From WTFV01 sp965200895 (GTDB taxonomy: Bacteria; Acidobacteriota; Vicinamibacteria; Vicinamibacterales; UBA8438): a stretch of DNA of 64,000 nucleotides. The position numbers were made by a program, and so were the translations under genes. Below are positions 44,520 through 53,650 of this stretch, piece by piece. The notes beneath the pieces were generated by a model that did no database searches, was not told the DNA's origin, and saw only the letters and a program-made list of their open reading frames with translations. Location of the stretch: NCBI GenBank assembly GCA_965200895.1, contig CBDAVM010000002.1, positions 1,302,001-1,366,000 of the forward strand, in the 5' to 3' direction. Every line of letters starts with the position of its first letter. Within the stretch, counting starts at the first letter, position 1.

Positions 44520-44610
44520 GCGATGCCTCCGGCCGGACGGCTGTTCCACGCCGATGTTGCCGCCGCAACGGCCCGTTACGCACGATCAGCGATGCCTCCG
44601 GCCGGACGGC
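44520..44610. repeat. Two-copy direct repeat, period 69 bp
   Basis: GCGATGCCTCCGGCCGGACG followed by GC occurs at 44520-44541 and 44589-44610, upstream of the 43414 gene. This is part of a 628-bp gap (44425-45052) that otherwise contains only the tannase relic below. Confidence 0.85.
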
Positions 44611-44670
44611 ATCGCGGCGCGAACGAATTCGTTCCGCCATGCGCCTGGGGCCGTCCGGTGCGAGAACGGC

Positions 44671-44856
44671 TCAACGTGCGGCCGGAGCGGCAGGCGGCCG
44701 GCAGACGAAGCTCGCCGCATCGTCGACGTTGCCCACGCCGTCGTGGCGCGCCACCTGCGGGTACGGGCAGACCGGCCGGGTCATCAGCACCTCGCCGTAC
44801 CGGTCGACGCGCTCGCCCACCAGCCGGTCGGGCGCCGTACCGGTCTCGACCCATAC
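44671..44856 (-). pseudogene. Tannase/feruloyl-esterase C-terminal fragment
   Basis: The minus strand reads 'VETGTAPDRLVGERVDRYGE', then 'TRPVCPYPQVARHDG' and 'DDAASFVCRPPA' and stop at 44671. From family knowledge, 'G.AP..' then 'RTRPLCPYPQVA.Y.G.GS.DDA..F.C' is the C-terminus of tannase and feruloyl esterases. An in-frame TGA at 44857 and lack of upstream homology show it is a fragment of about 60 residues. It may be a remnant of a gene deleted between the two paralogues. Confidence 0.6.
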
Positions 44857-45052
44857 TCACCGTCGCGAGAACGACCGCCGGGCAGACTCGCGGGTACATG
44901 ATCCTCCGCAACGACACATTCACGTGCAGGAACACGCGGTGCTCAGCCGCACTACGAGGTGCAGCGCGATATCGAGAACGCCGGGAACGCAGGCGCTCAT
45001 CGACCGAGCGCCCGCGTTGCCCGGATCGGGAACCGGCAGACGGTTCCTGACA

Positions 45053-46051
45053 CTACTGCTGCTGAGCTGCCGCTCTGCGTTCGTCCGCCCGGTGCCCGGA
45101 CAGGATGCCCTCCATGGAGTAGTTGCCTTCATGGCAGGCGTACTCGAACAGCGGGATCTCGGTCCGCTGCATCGGCATCGAGGCCGTCCAGTCGCTGGCC
45201 CACGTGTCGGGGTCGGTGACCGTGAACGTGTACTCCAGCGTGTCGTGGTCGAGGCGCGTGAAGCGCTCCACCAGCGTCATGTTCCCGGTCGACGTCACGC
45301 CGGATCCCCCCGACGTGAGCGGAATCCACTGCCGCTTCTCGTTGAAGTTCGCGGTCTCGACGACCAGCGTGTTGCCCTCCCAGCGTCCGCGCGAGTCGCC
45401 CGACCACAGCCGGATGCCCGGATCGAGCGCCGCGCGCCCGTCGAGCGGCACGATGCGCGGCGTGTGGACCATCTCGGTGTAGATCACGACCAGGTCCGGC
45501 GTCTGGAAGACCTGCATGTTCTGGTTGTAGGCCAGCGGGGTGATCGGCGGTCCGGCGTTGAATCCGACGATGCAGCGGTCGGACGTGTTGCGATCCGTGT
45601 ACGAATCAGCCGGGTGCTCCGCCATGTACGCGCGCCGCGCCTCCGCCCGCCGGGCGCCGACCTCGGACAGCTCCGGGAAGCGTCCGTTGGGCGGATAGAC
45701 GATCAACGAGGTGCGCCGCGTCTCGATTGGCGTCGTGCCCCGGTCCATCCAGAAGTTGTTGTAGGCCCCGACGTTCCCCCCGGCCTCGGTCCGCCGCGCC
45801 TCCGCCTCCCACAGATCGATGTTGCGCTGGACCTCCGCCGCCTCGGCCGACGCCGCTTCTTCCGCGGTCAGGAACGCCTTGTCGCCCAGGTCCTCCGGCC
45901 GCTCCAGCGGCGTAATGGTGCGGAAGTCCCAGATGCCCTGGAGATCCGGCTTGCCCCAGGGAGTCCGCGGCATCTGCGCCGACGCCGGCGCCGCGGCCAG
46001 CGTGACGACCGCGATCATCGTGCACACCGCCGCGAGGCATCGATAACTCAT
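45053..46051 (-). CDS. Secreted protein of unknown function (paralogue of 43414)
   Basis: 332 residues from the ATG at 46051 with AGGAGGGTGAG upstream. The signal peptide ends 'AAPASAQ'. It shares 'PDLQGIWDFRTITPLERPED', 'IETRRTSLIVYPPNGR', 'DRCIVGFNAGPPITPLAYN' and 'YACHEGNYSMEGILSGHRAD' with its neighbour. Tandem paralogues of this family are common in the group. Possibly duplicated locally, with the tannase relic between them. Confidence 0.8.
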   Translation of the reverse strand: MSYRCLAAVCTMIAVVTLAAAPASAQMPRTPWGKPDLQGIWDFRTITPLERPEDLGDKAFLTAEEAASAEAAEVQRNIDLWEAEARRTEAGGNVGAYNNFWMDRGTTPIETRRTSLIVYPPNGRFPELSEVGARRAEARRAYMAEHPADSYTDRNTSDRCIVGFNAGPPITPLAYNQNMQVFQTPDLVVIYTEMVHTPRIVPLDGRAALDPGIRLWSGDSRGRWEGNTLVVETANFNEKRQWIPLTSGGSGVTSTGNMTLVERFTRLDHDTLEYTFTVTDPDTWASDWTASMPMQRTEIPLFEYACHEGNYSMEGILSGHRADERRAAAQQQ

Positions 46052-46210
46052 CTCACCCTCCTCCTGCTTTCGTTCCTGCAATCTCGTTGCCGGTGCTGCG
46101 CACCGGTCCGAGAGCGCGACGACGGCCTCGGCAACACCCACACGTCGTCGCACAACCAGCCGCCATCGTAACACCACCACGGAGCAGGAGCCGTGCGGTG
46201 TGGTCGAGGG

Positions 46211-46234
46211 CACTTGCCGACATGCCGGCAAGTG
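46211..46234 (-). terminator. Hairpin downstream of the transketolase-like gene
   Basis: CACTTGCCG (46211-46219) pairs perfectly with CGGCAAGTG (46226-46234) across a 6-nt loop, in the gap after the transketolase-like gene. No T-tract, so termination is uncertain. Confidence 0.4.
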
Positions 46235-46346
46235 TCCTGCCGGCATCAGGGGACCGGCAGAGCGAACACGACCACGACTCCTGCGATCATGAACATCCGC
46301 ACGTCGTGCGCGACGGCTCGATCGTGGAACGCGTCGTCGGAACCCG

Positions 46347-48908
46347 TCAGAGCGCGCCCAGTGCGCGACGCTGCCGCTCCAGCCGGGACGCACGCTCGCG
46401 GGCGAAGCGGGCGATGCCCCGGTAGATCGACTCCCCGTCGAGGTGCGCCTCGGCGATGACATCCGACTCGGTGCCGCCGCTCCGCCAGCGGTCGTCGAAG
46501 TCGGCGTAGAGCGAGTACTCCTCGGTCAGGGCGCCGAGATTCGGAATCGGCGGCACCCGCTTGGTCATCGTGCTGACGACCATGCAGTCGTAGCGCGACG
46601 CGTCGGGCAGCAGCCGCTCGCGGTACTCCTCCGGCTGGGCCTCGAAGAGCTCGGTGCTGATCACCGACACGATGCGCACGTTGAGGCCCGCGGCCTCCAG
46701 GCGCGGAATGACACTGACCAGGTTCTTCGTCGAACTCGATCCCTGCACGAAGACGGTGCCCATCGGCGGCCCGCCGGGGTCGAACTCGCGGATGAGGTAC
46801 AGCCCCTTCGCCGCAGCCCGCAGATCGGTGTCCGCGAAGGTCGACCGGTCCGCCACCTCGAAGTCCGGCCGGGCGACGTGGATGACGATGATGCCGATCT
46901 CCCGGACCGCCAGCGCCCGCTGCACGGCCGCGAAATAGCCGGGGGCCACGTCGTTGTAGTCCCAGAAGTAGAGGTTGACGACCTGCCCGCGAGGCAGCAG
47001 CGTCCAGACCTGCGGCGCGAAGATGCCGAAGTGGGTGCGTGCGTCGGCAGCGGTCTCGGGACCCGAGTGGCCGGCCAGCACGTGCAGCACCCCGAGCTCG
47101 AACAGGCTGTCCTGGTTCATCTGCGAGAACACCCGGGCAGGGGTGTACATCAGCGGCGTGAACGCGCCGTAGGTGCCGGAGATCCCCCACACGCCGGCGT
47201 AGCGTCCGGGGTCGGTCGAGGCGTTCTGGCTGACGAGCCCGATGATGGTCGACGCGTTGCCCGCCTCCTGTATCGCCGCCTTGAGCCGCGTGCCGTACGG
47301 GTTGTCGACCGGGTCGTAGTGGCCGAACAGGTTGGCCTTCTCCACGTTGATCGAGCCGGACAGGTCGGCCGCCATGGTCATGAAGCGCCCGCCGGTGACG
47401 TAGTTCAGCCAGGCGCCGATCTCGCTGACGGCCCGCCGCGGTCCCTTCTTCCCGCCCGGCTCGAGGAACAGGGCGATCCGCCGCTCCACGTCCGCGCCGG
47501 TGTGCGGGTTGCGCACCACCACGTCCCGCGGCTCCGTCGGCAGGTTCTCGACCTGCAGGCGCTCGTCGAGGAAGGGGTTGGCGGTCGGATCGATGCCCAG
47601 CGACAACGACCGGTCGAGCGTCCCGGCAACCTCGAGCACCCGCTCGGCGATCCACTCGCGCAGCCCTGTCCGCCGCTCCATCACCGACATCACCGCGTCG
47701 ACGTTGGTCTTGAACTGGATCAGGCGTTCGGCCTCGGTTGCCGGGACGCCGTCGCGAATGCCCTCGAACCGGACCCCGTAGGCCTGCTCGAACGACTCGG
47801 CCAGCCCGACGAAGTAGTCGCTGTTCATCTTGAACGCGTAGGGATGGGACGGATAGCCGACGATCTGCTCGCGTCCGCTGATCCTCCCGGCGTCCATCGC
47901 CGGCCACCAGCCCTTGACCGTCGGGCCGACCAGGATCATCGGCCGCCGGTCGTCGTCCGGCCATTCCTCCATCGCCTTGAACGCGGCGACGACCTGGTCG
48001 AAGTCGTTGCCGTTGTCGACGGTGAAGACGTTCCAGCCCCACGACACCCACTGCTGCGCGATGTCGTAGTCCGTGTAGCGCGGCTTGACCACGCCGCCGA
48101 TCAGGCTGTCGTCGATCCCCGCGTTGTTCTGCGAGACGATCACGCGCAGCCGCTTCCCGACCTGCTGCGCCAGTGCGATGTTCTTGAGCTCCTGCGCATG
48201 TCCCTCGGTCAGCGCGAACTCCCCTTCGAACGCCATCACCTTCAGCCCCGGCGGGGCTCCCACGTAGTCCCAGAACAGGGCCTTGCCCGCCGCCGTGGCG
48301 ATGCCGATGCCCGACGGGCCTCCGTTGACGTCGTTGGTCGCGTCGATCGACTCGGCGTGCCCCGACAGTGCGCGGATGCCGCGGCCCTTCGCGTCCGCGA
48401 ACAGGGGGTGACCGGCGAGACCGTTCTCCTGCAGCAGCGTCGTCAGCGCACCGGCGCCGCGGCGGAACCCCAGCGCGTCGATCGGCAGCATCGCCACCTT
48501 CGAATCGCAGGCGAAGCGCGCATCGCCGGTCTGCTCGTGCTGCCGCCGCAACGCCTCGTACAGGATGATCCAGAGCGCGTAGCAGGTGGGAATGCAGTGC
48601 CCGCCGGCCAGCATGAACTTGTCCGCATAGGCGAACTTGGGCTCCCGCAGGTCGTAGCGCAGCCCACCGAGATGCGGACCGGCCAGGTGGCAGGCCACGT
48701 TGTAGGGCGTGTAGGCCAGCGGACCGCCGAAGTGTCCGGTCTGGGCGTAGTTGCCCATCAGACACAGGCTCATCGCGGTCATGAAGGCGACATCGTCGAA
48801 CCGTTCGCGGTCGTAGTCGGGCAGCTCGACCGCGTGGGCCTCGAGCCGGTCCGACGCCGAGACGGTGTGGAGCGTGACAGCTTGCGAAACGGGGACGTGT
48901 GTGGTCAT
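46347..48908 (-). CDS. Transketolase / pyruvate-dehydrogenase-E1-like ThDP enzyme
   Basis: 853 residues. The N-terminal ThDP half has 'RGIRALSGHAESIDATNDVN', 'GGPSGIGIATAAGKALFWDY' and 'MAFEGEFALTEGHAQEL...VSQNN', where EGE stands for the usual GDG of the ThDP motif. The pyrimidine-binding half follows from about residue 520. Length is nearer homodimeric PDH E1 (about 890) than transketolase (about 670). Substrate is uncertain; it acts in the cytoplasm on keto-acids or sugar phosphates. No E2/E3 genes are adjacent. Confidence 0.75.
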   Translation of the reverse strand: MTTHVPVSQAVTLHTVSASDRLEAHAVELPDYDRERFDDVAFMTAMSLCLMGNYAQTGHFGGPLAYTPYNVACHLAGPHLGGLRYDLREPKFAYADKFMLAGGHCIPTCYALWIILYEALRRQHEQTGDARFACDSKVAMLPIDALGFRRGAGALTTLLQENGLAGHPLFADAKGRGIRALSGHAESIDATNDVNGGPSGIGIATAAGKALFWDYVGAPPGLKVMAFEGEFALTEGHAQELKNIALAQQVGKRLRVIVSQNNAGIDDSLIGGVVKPRYTDYDIAQQWVSWGWNVFTVDNGNDFDQVVAAFKAMEEWPDDDRRPMILVGPTVKGWWPAMDAGRISGREQIVGYPSHPYAFKMNSDYFVGLAESFEQAYGVRFEGIRDGVPATEAERLIQFKTNVDAVMSVMERRTGLREWIAERVLEVAGTLDRSLSLGIDPTANPFLDERLQVENLPTEPRDVVVRNPHTGADVERRIALFLEPGGKKGPRRAVSEIGAWLNYVTGGRFMTMAADLSGSINVEKANLFGHYDPVDNPYGTRLKAAIQEAGNASTIIGLVSQNASTDPGRYAGVWGISGTYGAFTPLMYTPARVFSQMNQDSLFELGVLHVLAGHSGPETAADARTHFGIFAPQVWTLLPRGQVVNLYFWDYNDVAPGYFAAVQRALAVREIGIIVIHVARPDFEVADRSTFADTDLRAAAKGLYLIREFDPGGPPMGTVFVQGSSSTKNLVSVIPRLEAAGLNVRIVSVISTELFEAQPEEYRERLLPDASRYDCMVVSTMTKRVPPIPNLGALTEEYSLYADFDDRWRSGGTESDVIAEAHLDGESIYRGIARFARERASRLERQRRALGAL

Positions 48909-49145
48909 GGGCGTGCGATCTCTGCCCCGGCTTGGGATCGGCCGGGCAAGGATCGGATACTACACGCCGGCGGGCGTGGTGTCAGCCTTCCGGTCCCGGT
49001 TCGCGGCGCCGACCGCAGGGGGTCGGGAGCGGTTGCCGGACGCACGGACACCGATCGGCGCGGCCCGTGAACAGCAGACCGCCGGGACGCGGTTTCTCCG
49101 GCAGCGGGCCGGGGGGCGCGCCCGTGAGCAGGAGACAGTCGAGAC

Positions 49146-49904
49146 GTGGACTTCAACCACAAGACCGTGCTGGTGACCGGCGCATCCCGGGGCATCGGGC
49201 GTGCGATCGCCCGGCAGTTCGCAGAAGGCGGCGCGCGGGTGGCGGTCCACTATCGCGCCGGTCGGGATGCGGCGGCCGAGACGCTGGCGGCGCTGCCCGG
49301 GGGACCCCACCTGACCGTCCAGGCCGATGTCGCCGACGCGGCGGCGGTCGAGCGGATGGTCGAGGCGGTGGTGGCCGGCCTGGGCCGGCTCGATGTCCTG
49401 GTCAACAATGCGGGCATCTTCGAATCCCACCCGCCGGCCGCGGTATCGTACGACGAGTGGCAGAAGCGCTGGCGTCGGACCATCGAGACGAACCTGCTGG
49501 GCGCCGCGAACGCAAGCTGGTGCGCCGCCCGGCACATGATCCGGCAGGGCGGCGGACGCATCGTCAACGTCTCGTCACGCGGCGCGTTCCGGGGCGAACC
49601 GGATGCCCCCGCCTACGGCGCCAGCAAGGCGGGCCTGAACGCGATGAGCCAGTCGTTGGCGCGGGCGCTGGCCCCGCACGGCATCTTCGTGGGCGCGGTC
49701 GCCCCCGGTTTCGTCACCACCGACCGCGTGGCGGGACGACTGGACGGCCCTGAAGGAGAGGACATCCGCCGGCAGAGCCCGCTCGGGCGGGTCGCGACGC
49801 CGGAGGAGGTGGCCTACGCGGTAGCCTTCCTGGCCTCGGCGGGGGCGGAGTTCACGACCGGGGCGATCATCGACGTGAACGGAGCATCGTATCTGAGATC
49901 CTGA
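49146..49904 (+). CDS. SDR-family NAD(P)-dependent oxidoreductase
   Basis: 252 residues from GTG at 49146, AGGAGAC upstream. Rossmann motif 'VTGASRGIGRA' (about 10-20), 'DVLVNNAGIF', Ser in 'VNVSSRGAF' and the catalytic 'YGASKAG' Tyr and Lys are present, with 'GAIIDVNGA' near the end. It reduces or oxidises a carbonyl or hydroxyl substrate; many such genes act in fatty-acid or sugar metabolism. It is divergent from the transketolase-like gene. Confidence 0.9.
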   Translation: MDFNHKTVLVTGASRGIGRAIARQFAEGGARVAVHYRAGRDAAAETLAALPGGPHLTVQADVADAAAVERMVEAVVAGLGRLDVLVNNAGIFESHPPAAVSYDEWQKRWRRTIETNLLGAANASWCAARHMIRQGGGRIVNVSSRGAFRGEPDAPAYGASKAGLNAMSQSLARALAPHGIFVGAVAPGFVTTDRVAGRLDGPEGEDIRRQSPLGRVATPEEVAYAVAFLASAGAEFTTGAIIDVNGASYLRS

Positions 49905-50082
49905 GCGAGATCGGCCGCTGGCGGGAGCCGGCCCCTGCGCCGGCGCGAGATCCCGGGCCCGGTCGCCGCCATCGGTGTGGTCGCCTGACGTGCGTCGGGA
50001 AACCGCGTCTCCAGGGGTGCGAGAGCATCGCGGTCGCGGCGGTACTGGTCAGGTCGGGACCATCGGCCGATAGAAGGCATGA

Positions 50083-50886
50083 ATGTTCCGTCGAGCCGGC
50101 ACTGACCCGATCAGGACCGTGGCGGTACGCCCTGTTCTGGTCATCATTCCGATCGCCATCTCCATCGCCCTCACCGCGTGCGGGGCGCGGACCGTGAACG
50201 CACCCGTACCGCGACCGTTTCCCTTGCCGTCCAGCGCCGTGATCGATCCCGCATCCGCACCCACATCCGCACCCACATCCGCACCCACATCCGTATCCGT
50301 AGCCGCACCCACATCCGCACGCCCTGTCTTGACGGCGGCGGGGCGCGGGACCGACTTCCCCCTGTATCTCGCCATGGTGAAGCAGGTCGAGACCGGTGGG
50401 AACTGCTTCGCCAGACCTGCTGACGGTTCGGCCATCGGCTGCTACCAGATGACACACGCCGCCCTGATGGATGCCGGTCTCAAGGATGCCGGCGGCAACT
50501 GGCTGGACAACGCGTGGGGCATCGATTCCGACGACGAGTTCCAGGGCAACCGTCCCGCACAGGATGCAGCCATGCTGCGCTACACGACGAGGAACTGGCG
50601 GCAACTGGAACCCTGCGTGCGGGACCTGATCGGCACCACGGTCGGCGGGGTCGCCCTCGACCAGGCTGCGCTCGTCGCCGGCGCCCACCTGCTCGGCGCG
50701 ACCGGCCTCGTCCGCTTCGTCCGCTGCGGCCTGCACGCGCGCTGCATCTCGCCACGGGCCGCGGCGTCGAACGGCGGTCGGCGCCACCTCCACGCGATTG
50801 CCATTCGTCGCATGAACACCGCGCGCGGGCTGCGCCTGCTGCCGGCGCCGGCGAGCTCGGGCTCGCGGTGCGGGCTCCGGCGCTGA
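50083..50886 (+). CDS. Lipoprotein with lysozyme-like domain
   Basis: 267 residues. 'IAISIALTACGARTV' carries a lipobox (LTAC). A Pro/Ala/Thr/Ser linker encoded by a short tandem repeat leads to a lysozyme-like domain: 'YLAMVKQVETGGNCFARPAD' with the catalytic-type Glu, and 'AIGCYQMTHAALMDAG'. The C-terminal 60 residues look out of frame (Arg-rich), so the natural end may be earlier or a frameshift may be present near 50740. Likely an envelope peptidoglycan-cleaving protein. Confidence 0.6.
   Translation: MFRRAGTDPIRTVAVRPVLVIIPIAISIALTACGARTVNAPVPRPFPLPSSAVIDPASAPTSAPTSAPTSVSVAAPTSARPVLTAAGRGTDFPLYLAMVKQVETGGNCFARPADGSAIGCYQMTHAALMDAGLKDAGGNWLDNAWGIDSDDEFQGNRPAQDAAMLRYTTRNWRQLEPCVRDLIGTTVGGVALDQAALVAGAHLLGATGLVRFVRCGLHARCISPRAAASNGGRRHLHAIAIRRMNTARGLRLLPAPASSGSRCGLRR
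50250..50320 (+). repeat. 12-bp tandem repeat within the lipoprotein linker
   Basis: The unit CCGCACCCACAT is repeated four times in part imperfectly, encoding Ala-Pro-Thr-Ser units. Number of copies may vary between strains and sets the length of the periplasmic linker. Confidence 0.8.
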
Positions 50887-50893
50887 CGGCCTT

Positions 50894-51000
50894 GCTGCCA
50901 CGCCGTCCTGACGTGACCGGTCAGCGCGACGACAAGGTCTGCCGGACCACGATCGACACACACCTCGCTGCCACGCCGTCCTGACGTGACCGGTCAGCGC
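50894..51000. repeat. Two identical 34-bp direct repeats, period 73 bp
   Basis: 50894-50927 and 50967-51000 are identical, beginning GCTGCCACGCCGTCC and ending TGACCGGTCAGCGC. Each holds the palindrome TGACCGGTCA. The second copy spans the stop codon of the 50994 gene. Confidence 0.9.
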
Positions 51001-51770
51001 TGGTCTTCGGCTTCGGTCTCAGGCCGGAAGCTCGCATCGGGCAGGTACCGCACGAGCCACTGTTCGTTGCGCCGTACGACGCCGGACAACTTCCCGAGAA
51101 CCTCCAGCGCGCCCTCGGCGCCGAGGGCGCGGGCGAGCGGCGACCCCTGGTCGAGCGCGGCGAAGTCGGGCACATGGAAGAAGTGAACATACCCGCTCTC
51201 GCCGCCGAAGGTGAGCGCACCGGAGGTATGGTGCATCTCCGCCTCCTCGAAGTGCGGCAGCACGTCCCCGGCCATCACCCGCAAGTAGTCCTGTTCGCGG
51301 CCGGCGGCGACCGAGACCACCTGGACGATGGTCAGCGACGGCTCGACGGCGTCCGGGAGCGGGTTGTCGAGCGCCGGCGTGGTGCGCAGCGCATAGGTGA
51401 CGCGGCCCGCGAGGGTGTCCCGGATGCGGGCGACGACGGCGGCGCGGCCGGCGGGTTCGTCGGCGGCGCGGTCGTAGCGCGCGAAGTTGTCGAGCGGCGC
51501 GGTGATGACGAAGCGGTAGGTGTCGCCGAAGACGGCGGTCCGCGCGACCGAGCGCCACGCCACGGCGCCCGCCTCCCGGTCGATCGCGGCGAGCTCGCGC
51601 TGTGCGGCGACGAACTCGTCGATGCGGTCGGGGGCGACCTGGACGACGGTCATCTCGATCCACGGCGGCGCGTCCTGCGCCGCGACGTCGCCCGGCATGC
51701 CGCCGGCCAGGATCAGGGTGAGCGCCATCCAGCGCCCGGCGTTGCGCAAGGACCGCGATCGACTCAGCAC
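50994..51770 (-). CDS. Exported protein with dimeric alpha-beta-barrel-like domains
   Basis: 258 residues from GTG at 51770, which overlaps the ankyrin stop (GTGCTGA); an ATG at 51728 is an alternative. The signal peptide ends 'GDVAAQ'. Two related halves follow, each with a 'V.VAPDRIDEFVAAQRELAA' or 'VSVAAGREQDYLRVMAGDVL' strand-helix start, resembling tandem monooxygenase-like ferredoxin folds. Function is unknown. It is the last gene of the four-gene operon. Confidence 0.65.
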   Translation of the reverse strand: MLSRSRSLRNAGRWMALTLILAGGMPGDVAAQDAPPWIEMTVVQVAPDRIDEFVAAQRELAAIDREAGAVAWRSVARTAVFGDTYRFVITAPLDNFARYDRAADEPAGRAAVVARIRDTLAGRVTYALRTTPALDNPLPDAVEPSLTIVQVVSVAAGREQDYLRVMAGDVLPHFEEAEMHHTSGALTFGGESGYVHFFHVPDFAALDQGSPLARALGAEGALEVLGKLSGVVRRNEQWLVRYLPDASFRPETEAEDQR

Positions 51771-53647
51771 GACACGCAGTTGTGGTTGTTCTTCGAGCCG
51801 AAACGCTCGAGCAGCGCCACCGTCTCCGGGATCGGCGAGACCCGCTGCACCGGGCCGTTGGCCATGTCCGCGGTGGTCTGCCCGCGGCGGCTGACCGCGG
51901 TCACGTCGCCCCCCTGCTCGACCAGGTACAGGATGAGCGCGTTGTCGCCGCGCGCGGCGGCGTGGTGGATGGCGTTGTAGCCGTTGTGGTCGCGCCGGTT
52001 GACATCTGCGCCCAGCTCGACCAGGTACTCCACCGTCGCCAGCCAGGCGTCGGGGGCATGCCGGTGGGCGTTGCCGGCGAATCCCTCGCCGTACCCCACC
52101 CCCGACGCGGCGTGGATCGGGTACACGCCCGGATCGCCCGCCTTGTGCGGCGGGAGCCCCGACGGATCGGGCCCCATCGTCTTCAGGTCGGTCGCCACCC
52201 ACAGGCCGGGCGCGGCCGGCAGCGCCGCGAACGGATCCGGCTCGTCGTCGTTCTGCGCCGTGGTGCCGCCCCGCGCGCGGCGCGGCGGCGGGGCCTTGGT
52301 CGGGATGTGCGGATCGGCGCCGTGCTCGACCAGCAGGCGCATCGCCGGCAGATCGGTCGCGTAGGCAGCGCGCCAGAAGGCGGTCGCCCCTTCGGTGTCG
52401 ACGAGGCCGCAGTTGCGGTTTCCGCATCCGCTGTAGACCATGTACCAGGGATGTCGCGTCAGGCGCGCGTCGGGGTCGGCCCCCGCCTCGAGCAGCGCCA
52501 GCATGACGTCCAGATACGTCGCCTGCTGGAAGCCGTGCTGCTGCGGCTGCGGGAACCGGGTGCGCGGCTGCCACTCGGCGTTGACCGCGGCCCACAGCGG
52601 CGTCACCCCGTTGAGACGGGAGGCGATGTCCGGATCGGCGCCGCGCTCGATGAGCATCAGGGCCAGATCGAACTGTGCGTTGATCGTCGCCATCAGCAGC
52701 GGGCTGGTGCCGTCGCCCGCCGACACCGCGTCGATGTCGGCCTCGCCGTCGAGCAGCGCCGCCACCGCGTCGATGTGGCCCTGCCGGACGGCGTGGAGCA
52801 GCGCGGTCAGTCCGCCCTGGGTCTCGATGGCCGGCGGTCGCGCGTCGGGATCCGCGTCCGGCTCCGGGATCTCCCCGGAGAGATAACGCTCGCGCCCTGC
52901 GAGCACCGCGGCCTGGATCTGGCTCGGCGTCGCCCGGGCGTCGCCCGCCTCGAACGCCTCCATCACGCTCCGCTGCCGCCGCCGGGCCTCGGCGGCCAGG
53001 CGGCCGTCGGCGACCAGATCGACGGTCTTCGCGGCAATGTCGGGATCCGCCCCGCGCGCCAGCAACGCCCGGATGGCGTCGACACGATCCCGCGCCGCGG
53101 CGAAGATCAGCGGCGTCTGCCCCCACGCCTTCTCCCGGGCGTCCACATCGGCCCCGTGGTCGAGCAGGGCGGTGATCGCCGTGACGTCGCCGGACGCGGC
53201 GGCCAGGTGCAGAGGCGTCACGCCGCTGGTGCTCGTCGCCGCCATCGCGTCCGCGCCGGATGCGAGCAGCAGCTCGACGACGGTGGCCAGCCCCGCGGTG
53301 CTCGCCACGTGCAGCGGCGTGTAGTGGCCGATGCGGGTCACCGCGTCCACGGTCGCGCCGGCGTGGATCAGCGCCTCGGCCATCTTCGCGTCGCCGCGCT
53401 CGGCGGCCCAGTGCAGGGCCGACATGCCGTCGCCGTGCGCGGCGTTCGCGTCCTCGCCCCCGGCGAGCAGGGACCGGACCGCGACCAGATTGCCCGACCG
53501 CGCGGCGTCGGCCACCGGCGTGGCGGTCGGAGCGGCCGAGAGCCCGGCGCCGAGCACCAGCACCGCACCGACCGTCCCTCCGATCGACCGCTGGCGGAAG
53601 CTGCGTCGCCGGACGCGGCCGGACACGACAGCATGCTGCGGCGCCAC
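51764..53647 (-). CDS. Exported ankyrin-repeat protein
   Basis: 627 residues. A basic N-terminus and hydrophobic stretch ('TVGAVLVLGAGLSAAPTAT') give a signal peptide. About ten ankyrin repeats follow, e.g. 'DGMSALHWAAERGDAKMAEA', 'VTPLHLAAASGDVTAITALL' and the last 'GYNAIHHAAARGDNALILYL'. The end 'NNHNCVSC' is Cys-containing. The gene starts 3 bp after the DUF1552 stop and overlaps the next gene, so it is co-translated with both. In this gene context, exported ankyrins are recurrent partners of DUF1552/DUF1592 proteins. Confidence 0.88.
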   Translation of the reverse strand: MAPQHAVVSGRVRRRSFRQRSIGGTVGAVLVLGAGLSAAPTATPVADAARSGNLVAVRSLLAGGEDANAAHGDGMSALHWAAERGDAKMAEALIHAGATVDAVTRIGHYTPLHVASTAGLATVVELLLASGADAMAATSTSGVTPLHLAAASGDVTAITALLDHGADVDAREKAWGQTPLIFAAARDRVDAIRALLARGADPDIAAKTVDLVADGRLAAEARRRQRSVMEAFEAGDARATPSQIQAAVLAGRERYLSGEIPEPDADPDARPPAIETQGGLTALLHAVRQGHIDAVAALLDGEADIDAVSAGDGTSPLLMATINAQFDLALMLIERGADPDIASRLNGVTPLWAAVNAEWQPRTRFPQPQQHGFQQATYLDVMLALLEAGADPDARLTRHPWYMVYSGCGNRNCGLVDTEGATAFWRAAYATDLPAMRLLVEHGADPHIPTKAPPPRRARGGTTAQNDDEPDPFAALPAAPGLWVATDLKTMGPDPSGLPPHKAGDPGVYPIHAASGVGYGEGFAGNAHRHAPDAWLATVEYLVELGADVNRRDHNGYNAIHHAAARGDNALILYLVEQGGDVTAVSRRGQTTADMANGPVQRVSPIPETVALLERFGSKNNHNCVSC

Positions 53648-53650
53648 CGG

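Noticed and set aside
49064..49137. An eighth direct repeat (CCCGTGAACAGCAGAC-like) upstream of the SDR gene
   Set aside because: Only 17 bp with three mismatches and a 57-bp period; it may be chance around a ribosome binding site.
50740..50886. C-terminal 50 residues of the lysozyme-like lipoprotein as a separate domain
   Set aside because: Arg/Ala-rich shadow-like composition suggests an out-of-frame tail, not a domain.
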